A stretch of 64,000 bases of DNA from Nitrospirota bacterium (GTDB lineage: Bacteria; Nitrospirota; JACRHJ01), in NCBI GenBank assembly GCA_016212105.1, contig JACRHJ010000034.1:23581-87580 (forward strand), written 5' to 3'. The notes below the pieces were generated by a model. That model did not search any database. It was not told where the DNA came from and worked only from the letters and a program-made list of their open reading frames with translations. Positions within the stretch are counted from its first letter, which is position 1; each line of letters opens with the position of its first letter. Shown here piece by piece: positions 8,445 to 15,724 of this stretch. The translations under genes and the position numbers were made by a program.

Positions 8445-9113
8445 CTCCCTGTACCACATCGCAAGCCTCTCCGGCGGCACGCCCGCCATGTACCCGAGTA
8501 TCACCGCCTGGTTTATCAGCGTCGTCCTCAGGACGCCGAGCCTCTCCCACCGCCTCGCGGACGTGACCACGCTCGCGTGCGCGAGCTTGACCTGCCCGAA
8601 GCGGCCGACCCGGCGCATGAAGGCGAAGTCCTCCATGATGGGCATTACAGGGAATCCGCCCGCGACGCGGAACGTCCCGGCGAGGATGAATATCGCCTGG
8701 TCTCCGTAAGGCAGTCCGAACGCCCTGCTCCGGAAATTGGCGAGCCGCTCTATCAGGCGCAGCGCCGGGTGCTGGGATGCAACCTTCAGCCTGAACGCGC
8801 CCGCGACCACGTCCGGCCTGGTGAACATCCCGCGCACGTGCCGGTCGAACCCATCAGGGAGCGTCGTGTCCGCGTGCAGGAACACCAGCGCCTCGCCGGT
8901 CGCGGCCTTCGCCCCGGCGTTCATCTGCGCCGCGCGGCCCCCGGATGCGGTGACGACCTCCGCGCCGCACTCGCGCGCGATGCGCGCCGTCCCGTCGGCG
9001 CTGCCGCCGTCCGCGACTATTACCTCGACGCCGGGCGTCCGCCGCGCGCGGCGCACCGCGCGGGCGATGTACGCCGCCTCGTTTAGGGTGGGTATTATGA
9101 TGGATATTCGCAT
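8439..9113 (-). CDS. TIGR04283-type family 2 glycosyltransferase (arsenosugar-type)
   Basis: A 224-residue GT-A glycosyltransferase. Start at ATG 9113, directly before the first strand (MRISIIIPTLNEA). Motifs: VIVADGGSADGT, GRAAQMNAGAKAATGEALVFLHADTTLP (the DXD-like acid is HAD), and GFPVMPIMEDFAFMRRV near the C-terminus. The GGRAAQMNAGA and IMEDFAF signatures are those of the TIGR04283 group, which is often found with arsenosugar genes. The flavoprotein and ArsS genes on the same strand upstream support that context. The donor and acceptor are unproven. Confidence 0.85.
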   Translation of the reverse strand: MRISIIIPTLNEAAYIARAVRRARRTPGVEVIVADGGSADGTARIARECGAEVVTASGGRAAQMNAGAKAATGEALVFLHADTTLPDGFDRHVRGMFTRPDVVAGAFRLKVASQHPALRLIERLANFRSRAFGLPYGDQAIFILAGTFRVAGGFPVMPIMEDFAFMRRVGRFGQVKLAHASVVTSARRWERLGVLRTTLINQAVILGYMAGVPPERLAMWYREL

Positions 9114-9186
9114 AAGGCGTTGACCGTTGTGATACAATTAAGCCGACGGATAAATATCCGGACGTCCTCGTCTGTATTACGCGCAT

Positions 9187-9299
9187 TCAAGGGGGCGCGG
9201 CCCCCTTGCACCCCCAGACAAGGGGGAAACGTTCCCCCTTGCATCCCCTCGATCCTGTTAGGATGGAAGCCAAATCATGGCGAGCTTCGCCCGCCGGAT
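9187..9299 (-). repeat. Dispersed ~113-bp repeat (long family), copy 2 of 3
   Basis: Inverted copy of the element at 6796-6908: it reads TCAAGGGGGCGCGGCCCCCT at its left end and finishes CGAGCTTCGCCCGCCGGAT on the right. It fills the gap between the glycosyltransferase start and the flavoprotein stop. The central palindrome AAGGGGGAAACGTTCCCCCTT is conserved. Confidence 0.8.
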
Positions 9300-9325
9300 T
9301 TAAAACAACCTGGCCACAACCAGCC

Positions 9326-10855
9326 TCACCGCATCCTCTCCAGCCACCGGGCAACCCACTTCTTTACCCGAGGCGTAAGCCGCGTCCGGTTGTACATGTC
9401 CGCTACGTGCTTTATGCCTTCGGCCATCGTGGGGTACGGCTGTATGACGTCCGCGAGCGCGCCGAGACCGATGCCCCTGGATATGGCGAGCGTCAGCTCG
9501 CCCAGCATGTCGCCCGCGGACTGTGCGACTATGGTCGCGCCGAGTATCCTGTCCGAACCCTTTACGACGTGTACCTTGACGAAGCCCTCCTCGCGTCCTT
9601 CGAGCACCGCACGGTCCACGTCCGAATACCGCCTGACGAACGTCTCGACCTCGATGCCCTGACGCCGGGCCTCGTCCTCGTACAGCCCGACATGCGCGAC
9701 CTCCGGGTCTGTGAACGTGCACCACGGCACGGTAACGTCCGAGAGCTTCTTCCGCCCCTTGAACAGCGCGTTCTGTATGACGATCCGCGCGGCCGCATCC
9801 GCCATGTGCGTGAACTTGTACCTGCCGCACACGTCGCCCGCTGCGAAGACGTCCGTGTTCGTGGTACGCAGGTGGTCGTCCGCGAACACTCCGGAACGCG
9901 GGTCGTACCGGACGCCCGCGGCGTCGAGGCCGAGCCCGTCGACGTTCGGGACGCGTCCGACGGACACCAGCACCTGGTCGGCCGCTATGACCCGCTCCTC
10001 CTCGCCCCTGAACATGTGGAGCAGCTTCTCGCCGCCTCGCGTCTCTACCCTTCTCAAAGTCCAGTCGCCGTAGATAACACTAATGCCCTCGCGGGAGAAT
10101 ACCGCCTCGACTACCTTCGATGCGTCCGGGTCCTCCTTGTCCATGAGACGGGTGGACCTGTGGAGTATCGTGACCTCCGAGCCGAGCCGGGCAAAGGCCT
10201 GCGCCATCTCGCAGCCTATCGCCCCGCCCCCGAGGACGGCGAGCCGCTTCGGAAGTACCGTAAGGTTGAATATGTTCTCGTTCGTCAGGTAGCCGCACCC
10301 GGCGAGCCCCTCGACCGGTGGCATCAGCGGGTGCGCCCCGGTCGCTATAACCGCCTTCCGGAACCTCAGCGTCCTGCCGCCGGCCTCAACCATGTGGTGT
10401 CCGGTGAATACGCCCGCGCCGAGGAATACGTCCACGCCAAGCTCCCGGAACCGGGCCGCCGAGTCGTTCCGGCTTATCCGCGCGCGTAGCCTGCGCATCC
10501 GCTCCATCACGACGGGAAAGTCCGCGTCCGCGCCGCACAGGACGCGTATGCCGTGCCCGCCCGCGTCCTTCACCCCCTCCATGACGCGCGACGAGCTGAT
10601 GATGGTCTTGGACGGGACGCAGCCGAGGTTCAGGCAGTCCCCGCCCATCATACGTTTCTCAACCAGCGCGACCTTTGCGCCGAGCCCCGCCGCGCCCGCC
10701 GCCGCGACCAGCCCGGCCGTACCCGCGCCTATCACAACGAGGTTGTAGACCGGCGCGGGCTCCGGGTCCGTCCAGCCTTCCGGGCGGACGTTAGCCAGAA
10801 GCTCCCGGTCGTAGCGGTCGTCCGGGAGGATAACCTCTTGTTCTTTGTCGGGCAT
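9326..10855 (-). CDS. Mercuric-reductase-like FAD/NAD(P)-dependent disulfide oxidoreductase
   Basis: A 509-residue flavoprotein. Start ATG 10855 is chosen because AAGGAG lies just upstream; the frame extends ten codons further. It has the FAD-binding motif (NLVVIGAGTAGLVAAAGAAG), the redox-active cysteine pair (GGDCLNLGCVPSK), the NAD-binding motif (LAVLGGGAIGCEMAQAFARLG), the second FAD motif (TNTDVFAAGDV) and the dimerisation domain. It lacks an N-terminal HMA domain and a C-terminal vicinal Cys pair, so it is not a classical MerA. Such proteins are common beside ArsS and TIGR04283 genes. The electron acceptor is unknown. Confidence 0.85.
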   Translation of the reverse strand: MPDKEQEVILPDDRYDRELLANVRPEGWTDPEPAPVYNLVVIGAGTAGLVAAAGAAGLGAKVALVEKRMMGGDCLNLGCVPSKTIISSSRVMEGVKDAGGHGIRVLCGADADFPVVMERMRRLRARISRNDSAARFRELGVDVFLGAGVFTGHHMVEAGGRTLRFRKAVIATGAHPLMPPVEGLAGCGYLTNENIFNLTVLPKRLAVLGGGAIGCEMAQAFARLGSEVTILHRSTRLMDKEDPDASKVVEAVFSREGISVIYGDWTLRRVETRGGEKLLHMFRGEEERVIAADQVLVSVGRVPNVDGLGLDAAGVRYDPRSGVFADDHLRTTNTDVFAAGDVCGRYKFTHMADAAARIVIQNALFKGRKKLSDVTVPWCTFTDPEVAHVGLYEDEARRQGIEVETFVRRYSDVDRAVLEGREEGFVKVHVVKGSDRILGATIVAQSAGDMLGELTLAISRGIGLGALADVIQPYPTMAEGIKHVADMYNRTRLTPRVKKWVARWLERMR

Positions 10856-11132
10856 GGGGCTCCTTAAAGACAAAGTCAACTGCAAGGTCCCGCCTTTTTG
10901 GAAAAAGGCGGCCCAAAAACTTTCAATAGGTAGGGGCCGACCCGCGTGTCGGCCCTTGCATTTGCTTTTACGGTGTCATTCTGAGCGAAGCGAAGAATCT
11001 GCCTGTATATAATAATATTGTAGGGGCGCAGTTCACTGCGCCCGCACATTATGTTGTCATTCCCGCCAGTTCGGCTTCGCTCAGAATGACACCGTTAAAA
11101 CCATGACAACGGAACTATGCCCGCCCCCACGT
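10856..11132. repeat. Repeat-rich gap between flavoprotein and ArsS genes
   Basis: Contains a CCCGCCTTTTT...AAAAAGGCGG palindrome (10886-10923; family with copies at 35724-35763, 48934-48974, 53724-53762 and 58341-58381), a GGGCCGACCC...GTCGGCCC palindrome (10931-10958), a TCATTCTGAGCGAAGCG element (10977-11003) and a GCGCAGTTCACTGCGC palindrome (about 11027-11043). No gene seen. Confidence 0.75.
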
Positions 11133-12086
11133 TTATACAAGCGCTCCCTTACACGACGAGCCGCAGCCCGCGGCGCAGCCGAAGCAGTGCTCGCCCGTCA
11201 CTATTCGCCGGCCGGAGAGCGCGTCCGCGTCGAAATCCCGGACGTGGCCGGGACAACCGTCCCCGACCGGCAGGCCGAGCGCGAGGTTGAAGTCGCAGTC
11301 GAACAGCGCCCCGTCCCACCGCACGCTGACCATGTCCCTGCACATGAGGCCATCGAGCGTGCCGGGGTTGAACGACTCCTTCAGAAGACGCAGGTATTCG
11401 CGGCCCTTCTCCTGCCTGCCGAGCCCGGCCCAGTAACGCCCTACCGGCATGTTGGTTATGGTGAAGAGCCGCGAGAAGGATATGCCGAACCGCGCGTCAA
11501 GCTCGCGCCGGTAGTCCGCCTCGAGCGCGGCCTGGCCGGGCGGCAGGAACGTCCCGCCGGGGTTGTACACGAGGTCGAGCGAAAGCGCCGGGTCGATGCC
11601 GTACCCGATGGAGTTCAGCCGCCTTATCGCCTCCACGCTCGTCTCGTACACGCCCTCGCCCCGCTGGCTCCGGACGTTCTCCTCCAGGTAGCAGGGCAGG
11701 GACGCGACAAGGCCGGCGCCGTGCTCACGGAGGAATCCGGGCAGGTCGGACTTGCCGGGCAGCATCATCGCGGTCAGGTTCGTACGCACCTGCACACGGA
11801 CTCCGAGGCCGGCTATAGTCTCGACGAACTCGCGGAAGAACGGGTTCAGCTCCGGCGCGCCGCCGGTCAAATCCACAAGCGACGGACGCGCCCTCCGCAC
11901 CGCATCCGCCACAAGGCCCATCGTATGCCGGTCCATGGACTCGGTGCGGATGGGCGAGGCCGAGACGTGGCAGTGCCTGCACTGCTGGTTGCACATCAGG
12001 CCGAGGTTCACCTGTATGGTGTCTATGCCCCTGCACCTAAGCACGGAGCCGGTGGCCTCCTCCACGCGCCCGTCGAAACTGTCCAT
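11133..12086 (-). CDS. arsS: Arsenosugar biosynthesis radical SAM protein ArsS
   Basis: A 317-residue radical SAM enzyme. Start ATG 12086 with AGGAG nine bases upstream; that ribosome site lies in the end of the preceding desaturase gene, so translation is likely coupled. The radical SAM cluster motif is CNQQCRHCH (residues about 33-41), followed by LVDLTGGAPELNPFF and the C-terminal DUF3641-type region with further cysteines (MCRDMVSV, DCDFN, GEHCFGCAAGCGSSC) that should hold auxiliary Fe-S clusters. In other bacteria ArsS attaches the ribose-type sugar to methylated arsenic. No ArsM methyltransferase is in the window. Confidence 0.88.
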   Translation of the reverse strand: MDSFDGRVEEATGSVLRCRGIDTIQVNLGLMCNQQCRHCHVSASPIRTESMDRHTMGLVADAVRRARPSLVDLTGGAPELNPFFREFVETIAGLGVRVQVRTNLTAMMLPGKSDLPGFLREHGAGLVASLPCYLEENVRSQRGEGVYETSVEAIRRLNSIGYGIDPALSLDLVYNPGGTFLPPGQAALEADYRRELDARFGISFSRLFTITNMPVGRYWAGLGRQEKGREYLRLLKESFNPGTLDGLMCRDMVSVRWDGALFDCDFNLALGLPVGDGCPGHVRDFDADALSGRRIVTGEHCFGCAAGCGSSCKGALV

Positions 12087-12091
12087 ATGGC

Positions 12092-12967
12092 TCACTCCTG
12101 AATTATGTCTGGGTCGGACGCGCCCGCCGGGCCTGGACGCGAAAGCGACTCGCCCCCGTCCGGACGCGTCCAGTACGCCCGTTGAACGGTAAATGGCATG
12201 GCGATGACCCGCCACAGCCGGTTGTCGTCCGCTCCGAGGTACGCCGGGACGCCGATGGTCACGGCGCCCTGCGGGACGGCAAGGTTCAGCGTGCCGAATA
12301 GCGCGTCCCACCAGCGGAACACGACGGAGTAGTTCGAGTTGGTCTCGGCGCGCACCGCCGAGTGGTGTATCCCGTGCATCCGGGGCGTGACGATGAAAAT
12401 GTTCAGGAGACGCTCCGCGCCGACCGGCAGGCGCAGGTTGCTGTGGTGCAGCGCGGTCCCGCATGTGAACACCGTCTGGTATACGAAGAACGTAAGCGGC
12501 GAGACGCCGATGACGAGTACCTGCGCCGCGCGGAAAGCGGTCGAGTACAGTATCTCGACGAAATGGAACCTGAACGAGGTCGTGACGTCCAGGTCAGGGT
12601 CTATGTGGTGCACGTTGTGGAACCGCCACAAAAGCGGCGCCTCGTGGTTCGCCCTGTGCCACCAGTAAAACGTCATGTCGAGGAGCAGGAAACCTGCCGC
12701 GAATCCGGGCCAGGTCGGAACAGACGCCCACCCGAGCAGGCCGAAGCGGGCCACCTGCGTCCATTCGAGAAGCCAGGCCGACGTCCCGGTCACGGCGTAC
12801 GAGCCCATTACGAAGACGGCAACGGTAAGCGCGAGGTTCACCGGCAGCCTCGAAATGAAAGTGCGCGTCCTCGTCCTGAGCGGGTACAGCCTCTCGATGA
12901 GGAAGAGGAGGGCGAATACGGCCGCGACAATATGCGGCGTGATGTCCTTGATGCCGGTGTCCGTCAT
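12092..12967 (-). CDS. Sterol desaturase / fatty acid hydroxylase superfamily protein
   Basis: A 291-residue integral membrane di-iron enzyme. Start taken at ATG 12967 (MTDTGIKD); no clear ribosome site, and the frame is open 26 codons further. It has about four transmembrane segments and the full histidine set: WWHRANHE, FHNVHHIDPD and MHGIHHSAVRAETN. Members hydroxylate or desaturate lipid alkyl chains with O2. It lies 5 bases upstream of arsS on the same strand, a link that is suggestive of lipid modification beside arsenosugar synthesis, but that is inference. A very short upstream AT-rich stretch may hold its promoter. Confidence 0.85.
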   Translation of the reverse strand: MTDTGIKDITPHIVAAVFALLFLIERLYPLRTRTRTFISRLPVNLALTVAVFVMGSYAVTGTSAWLLEWTQVARFGLLGWASVPTWPGFAAGFLLLDMTFYWWHRANHEAPLLWRFHNVHHIDPDLDVTTSFRFHFVEILYSTAFRAAQVLVIGVSPLTFFVYQTVFTCGTALHHSNLRLPVGAERLLNIFIVTPRMHGIHHSAVRAETNSNYSVVFRWWDALFGTLNLAVPQGAVTIGVPAYLGADDNRLWRVIAMPFTVQRAYWTRPDGGESLSRPGPAGASDPDIIQE

Positions 12968-13189
12968 GTTGCAGGGTAACACGTGTTTTATGGAATATAT
13001 CAGCGTAATATATAGCATAGCATAATTATCAAGTAATAAAGGCAATATTTGACAGGCGCATACGGGAATGGGGTACCGGGCACAGCCATTTCAGCGCGTG
13101 AGGGTGTCTGGCGCAAGCGCATCTATCAGTGATGGAATGGGTGCATTTCCAATGCGGCAGGTGGCGGAGGTGTAGAAGTTTAGGGCTGG

Positions 13190-13420
13190 TTACGCGGTTC
13201 TGACCGGCAGGGCGTGCCCGAGTTTCAGACCCGCCAGTATCCAGTCCTCAAGCGTGGAGTGAAGCTCCTCCTCGCATTCGCGGAGCGTACCGCCGAAGGC
13301 CAGGACCCCCTTGCAGTCCGGTATGCGTCCCGATAACGAGCCGTCCTCCAGCTTGTCATAGACCGCCTGGCCCAGGGCAAGCTCCACGTACTCGCTGAGG
13401 ATGTATCTTGCGGTTGCCAT
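13190..13420 (-). CDS. HicB-like (UPF0150) antitoxin-type protein, orphan
   Basis: A 76-residue protein, start ATG 13420 with GGGAGG upstream. The sequence YILSEYVELALGQAVYDKLEDGSLSGRIPDCKGVLAFGGTL followed by RECEEELHSTLEDWILAGLK matches the HicB N-terminal partial RNase-H-like fold. No helix-turn-helix or ribbon-helix-helix tail follows. HicB is normally preceded by the ~60-residue HicA toxin; here the upstream small gene is a Cys/His-rich peptide that does not look like HicA, so this is an orphan or a family member with another role. Confidence 0.65.
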   Translation of the reverse strand: MATARYILSEYVELALGQAVYDKLEDGSLSGRIPDCKGVLAFGGTLRECEEELHSTLEDWILAGLKLGHALPVRTA

Positions 13421-13461
13421 TTCGCGCCTCCCGTGTCCGGTTAGCAAAAGAGTTTTTCTAA

Positions 13462-13650
13462 TTATAGTCCACCAATGAAACACGTGCAATCGCTATGATC
13501 ATGATGGTCAGAATGCCTATCACTATAATTTGAATGGTTGGCGCAACAATACGAAATAGCTCGCTTCAAGGCTTTATTGTTAGTCAAATTTACATCGATT
13601 TCTTTCAGCTTGAGGATATCGTGAATTTCCGATAAGTTAGTATTCTCCAT
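13462..13650 (-). CDS. Small Cys/His-rich peptide, candidate RiPP precursor
   Basis: A 62-residue peptide. Start ATG 13650 with a strong AGGAGG upstream. It overlaps the end of the radical SAM gene by 14 bases. The N-terminal half is a plausible leader (MENTNLSEIHDILKLKEIDV, then LTNNKALKRAI); the C-terminal half is unusual: SYCCANHSNYSDRHSDHHDH followed by SDCTCFIGGL, with four Cys, six His and alternating His/Ser/Asp. That leader/core split and the position behind a radical SAM/SPASM enzyme suggest a ribosomally made, modified peptide. I do not recognise the family. It could alternatively be a metal-binding peptide. Confidence 0.6.
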   Translation of the reverse strand: MENTNLSEIHDILKLKEIDVNLTNNKALKRAISYCCANHSNYSDRHSDHHDHSDCTCFIGGL

Positions 13651-14782
13651 GGATGTTCCTCCTGTTAGTAAGCGCATCTATGTCAAGTTTCACTGCGTTG
13701 TATACATGCTGGTAGATTTTTTTAAACCCGTTGCAATTATTATCCGGAGCATAAATAGTGCCGAAATTAAGAAATGCTTCATACATGCATCCAGAAAAAC
13801 ATTTCAATTTTATATCGCATATTGAACAATCTGGTATGTTTCCAGGAACCCTTCTGATAAATTTATCAAATCTTCCTAAATCGTAGATATCTTGAAAGTT
13901 TTCTGAAGAAATGTTCCCTAATTTAAATAGATCGTTTGTTGTTGTTCGTCCGCATGTATAACAATCACCATTCGGAACAATTGTTAGATGTTTTGTGGAA
14001 CAATTGCTATTGTAACAAGAACCATAACCGCTCCCTTTTAAAACTAATGTCATCATTTGAAATAAGTTCTCAACCATTACTTCTTGGTTTTTATCATAAT
14101 ACCATGTATCGAATAATTTAATCAAAAAATCTGTATATTCATCAATCGTTGTTTCAAGGGTTTCACGATTTTTCAGAGCCCGTCCGTGATAAAAGATAGG
14201 GTTCGTCTTGAAATTCATATTAATTTCTGAAAAGAAATCATAGATTTCGTTAACGTAGTTCAATTTATCTTTAGTTATAATGCAAATGGCACCAAGTTTT
14301 AAGCCATGTGCCCTAGCTAAGCTAACATTGTTCAATACGATGGAGTGTATATCCTTACCAGGCGTTGCTCTGTTTTTGTTGTGCAAATTCTTAGGACCGT
14401 CAATTGATGTACTTAAAGATACGGAATGCTCACTAAATAATATAGCATATTCCTCATCCAGTAAGGTAAGATTTGTCTGTATCGCTATATCGAACGATTG
14501 ATTTTCAACCGCGCTTAATTTTGTTATGTAGCTAAGAAGTTTATCATAATACTTATGTCCTAAAAGAAGCGGCTCCCCTCCATGAAATGTTATATTAATT
14601 GCCCCATTCATGTCGTTGTGTTTTCTGTATGAGACTATCTTCTCGATAATCTCTTTGGACATTATTAAGTCTATTTTATTATTTGACGATAAATTATTGT
14701 CATCATGATAACAATAGTTACATCTTAGATTGCAATTCAGAGTGGTCTGTATTGTTATAAAATTTAGGGATGGTATTTGCAC
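13637..14782 (-). CDS. Radical SAM/SPASM enzyme, candidate peptide maturase
   Basis: A 381-residue protein starting at GTG 14782, three bases after the upstream gene. The radical SAM motif is CNLRCNYCYHDD (residues 16-27), followed by NITFHGGEPLLLGH. The C-terminal SPASM-like region has many cysteines: YGSCYNSNCSTKH, GDCYTCGRTTTN, DCSICDIKLKCFSGC and NNCNGF, enough for two auxiliary 4Fe-4S clusters. Length and layout match anaerobic sulfatase-maturase-like and peptide-modifying enzymes. Codon use is AT-rich, unlike the GC-rich neighbours, suggesting acquisition. The overlapping small peptide gene is the likely substrate (inference). Confidence 0.82.
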   Translation of the reverse strand: MQIPSLNFITIQTTLNCNLRCNYCYHDDNNLSSNNKIDLIMSKEIIEKIVSYRKHNDMNGAINITFHGGEPLLLGHKYYDKLLSYITKLSAVENQSFDIAIQTNLTLLDEEYAILFSEHSVSLSTSIDGPKNLHNKNRATPGKDIHSIVLNNVSLARAHGLKLGAICIITKDKLNYVNEIYDFFSEINMNFKTNPIFYHGRALKNRETLETTIDEYTDFLIKLFDTWYYDKNQEVMVENLFQMMTLVLKGSGYGSCYNSNCSTKHLTIVPNGDCYTCGRTTTNDLFKLGNISSENFQDIYDLGRFDKFIRRVPGNIPDCSICDIKLKCFSGCMYEAFLNFGTIYAPDNNCNGFKKIYQHVYNAVKLDIDALTNRRNIHGEY

Positions 14783-14785
14783 GGC

Positions 14786-15589
14786 TCACCTGTTTTTTCT
14801 GGAATCTGTTCTCTTCACGACCATTCTCGTTGAACTATGATCGGTTAAAGTCCTAAATTTAAATAACGACGTTTCAATTTCTGCAATGCCATCTATGGCT
14901 GACCAAAGAACAGGCAATGACAAGACTCTTTTAATGAAATCAACTTGCTCATTAAAACCAGCGCGGTTGCCGATTGCTAGTAGCTGTTCCCCTATATAAA
15001 TAGACTTTTCGCACTGGTGATTGCAAGGTAAGTGAAGAACACTCCGTAATCCTACCCCGCGTAGCATTACATTTGTTTCTAACGGGCCTTTAACAACGCA
15101 TCCATTATTATTTAATATAGCTCCATCAGTAGCGATAGACATTTGCCACGTAGTATCGATAAGCTTGTTTTCTTCCCAAAATATCTTAAAGAACGTTCGA
15201 CAGCATTTAGGATAACCTAATAAAGAACCTATTAACTCGTTATTATTATTTTCCCATGCGTCTTTGAATTCCGAGACATCATTGCTCGCGCCAATGGCGC
15301 AGAGGTAATTATACTGTTCTCCCGGCATTGGCCACTTAATTGAGGCCTGATATGATTGGCCTTTAGCTACTTTTGCAATAGGCAGGATTGAGATGCCATA
15401 ATTATCTACACGGCATGATAATTGTTTAATCCTTTCGACGTTTATAGTAGCTAAAGCGCACCGCCTCAAGCCGTAAGCAATCGAAAGCCATTCTATTTCC
15501 TGCCAAGCTAGTAGTGCTTGGGTTAATTGTGATTTCCAGTATGGATGTTCTCTTTCACATGATAGTGAGAAGTCTATGATGTGGGACAT
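14786..15589 (-). CDS. Unknown Cys-rich protein of the radical SAM island (DUF483-like motifs)
   Basis: A 267-residue protein, ATG 15589, AT-rich. No transmembrane segment. It carries two cysteine signatures: SLLGYPKCCRTFF (about residues 123-135) and LHLPCNHQCEKS (about 182-193), plus an isolated NNNGCVVKGPLE. The GYP-CC-FF / PC-C pairing resembles what I recall of DUF483-type proteins, but I cannot check this. The stop is within the ribosome site of the radical SAM gene, so translation is coupled. It may be a partner that binds peptide or an additional metal centre; no activity can be assigned. Confidence 0.65.
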   Translation of the reverse strand: MSHIIDFSLSCEREHPYWKSQLTQALLAWQEIEWLSIAYGLRRCALATINVERIKQLSCRVDNYGISILPIAKVAKGQSYQASIKWPMPGEQYNYLCAIGASNDVSEFKDAWENNNNELIGSLLGYPKCCRTFFKIFWEENKLIDTTWQMSIATDGAILNNNGCVVKGPLETNVMLRGVGLRSVLHLPCNHQCEKSIYIGEQLLAIGNRAGFNEQVDFIKRVLSLPVLWSAIDGIAEIETSLFKFRTLTDHSSTRMVVKRTDSRKNR

Positions 15590-15603
15590 AACCCTACTTT
15601 GGC

Positions 15604-15631
15604 ATTATATTGTTATTTGACTCTATGTCAA
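15604..15631 (-). promoter_or_regulatory. Consensus sigma-70 promoter of the radical SAM/RiPP-like island
   Basis: On the minus strand TTGACA (15631-15626) and TATAAT (15609-15604) both match consensus exactly with a 16-base spacer. The predicted transcription start is only about eight bases before the ATG at 15589, so the first gene would have a very short leader. Confidence 0.7.
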
Positions 15632-15724
15632 GGTATATTAAAGGATTGGGGACGCTACGGTTAATCGCCCAACCGATTAAGTTTCACCCGCCTCACTTTT
15701 CCCCCAAAGCCCGCCGCAAGCCGA

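Noticed and set aside
9326..10855. Classical mercuric reductase (merA)
   Set aside because: It lacks the C-terminal vicinal cysteines and the N-terminal HMA domain, and no other mer genes are near.
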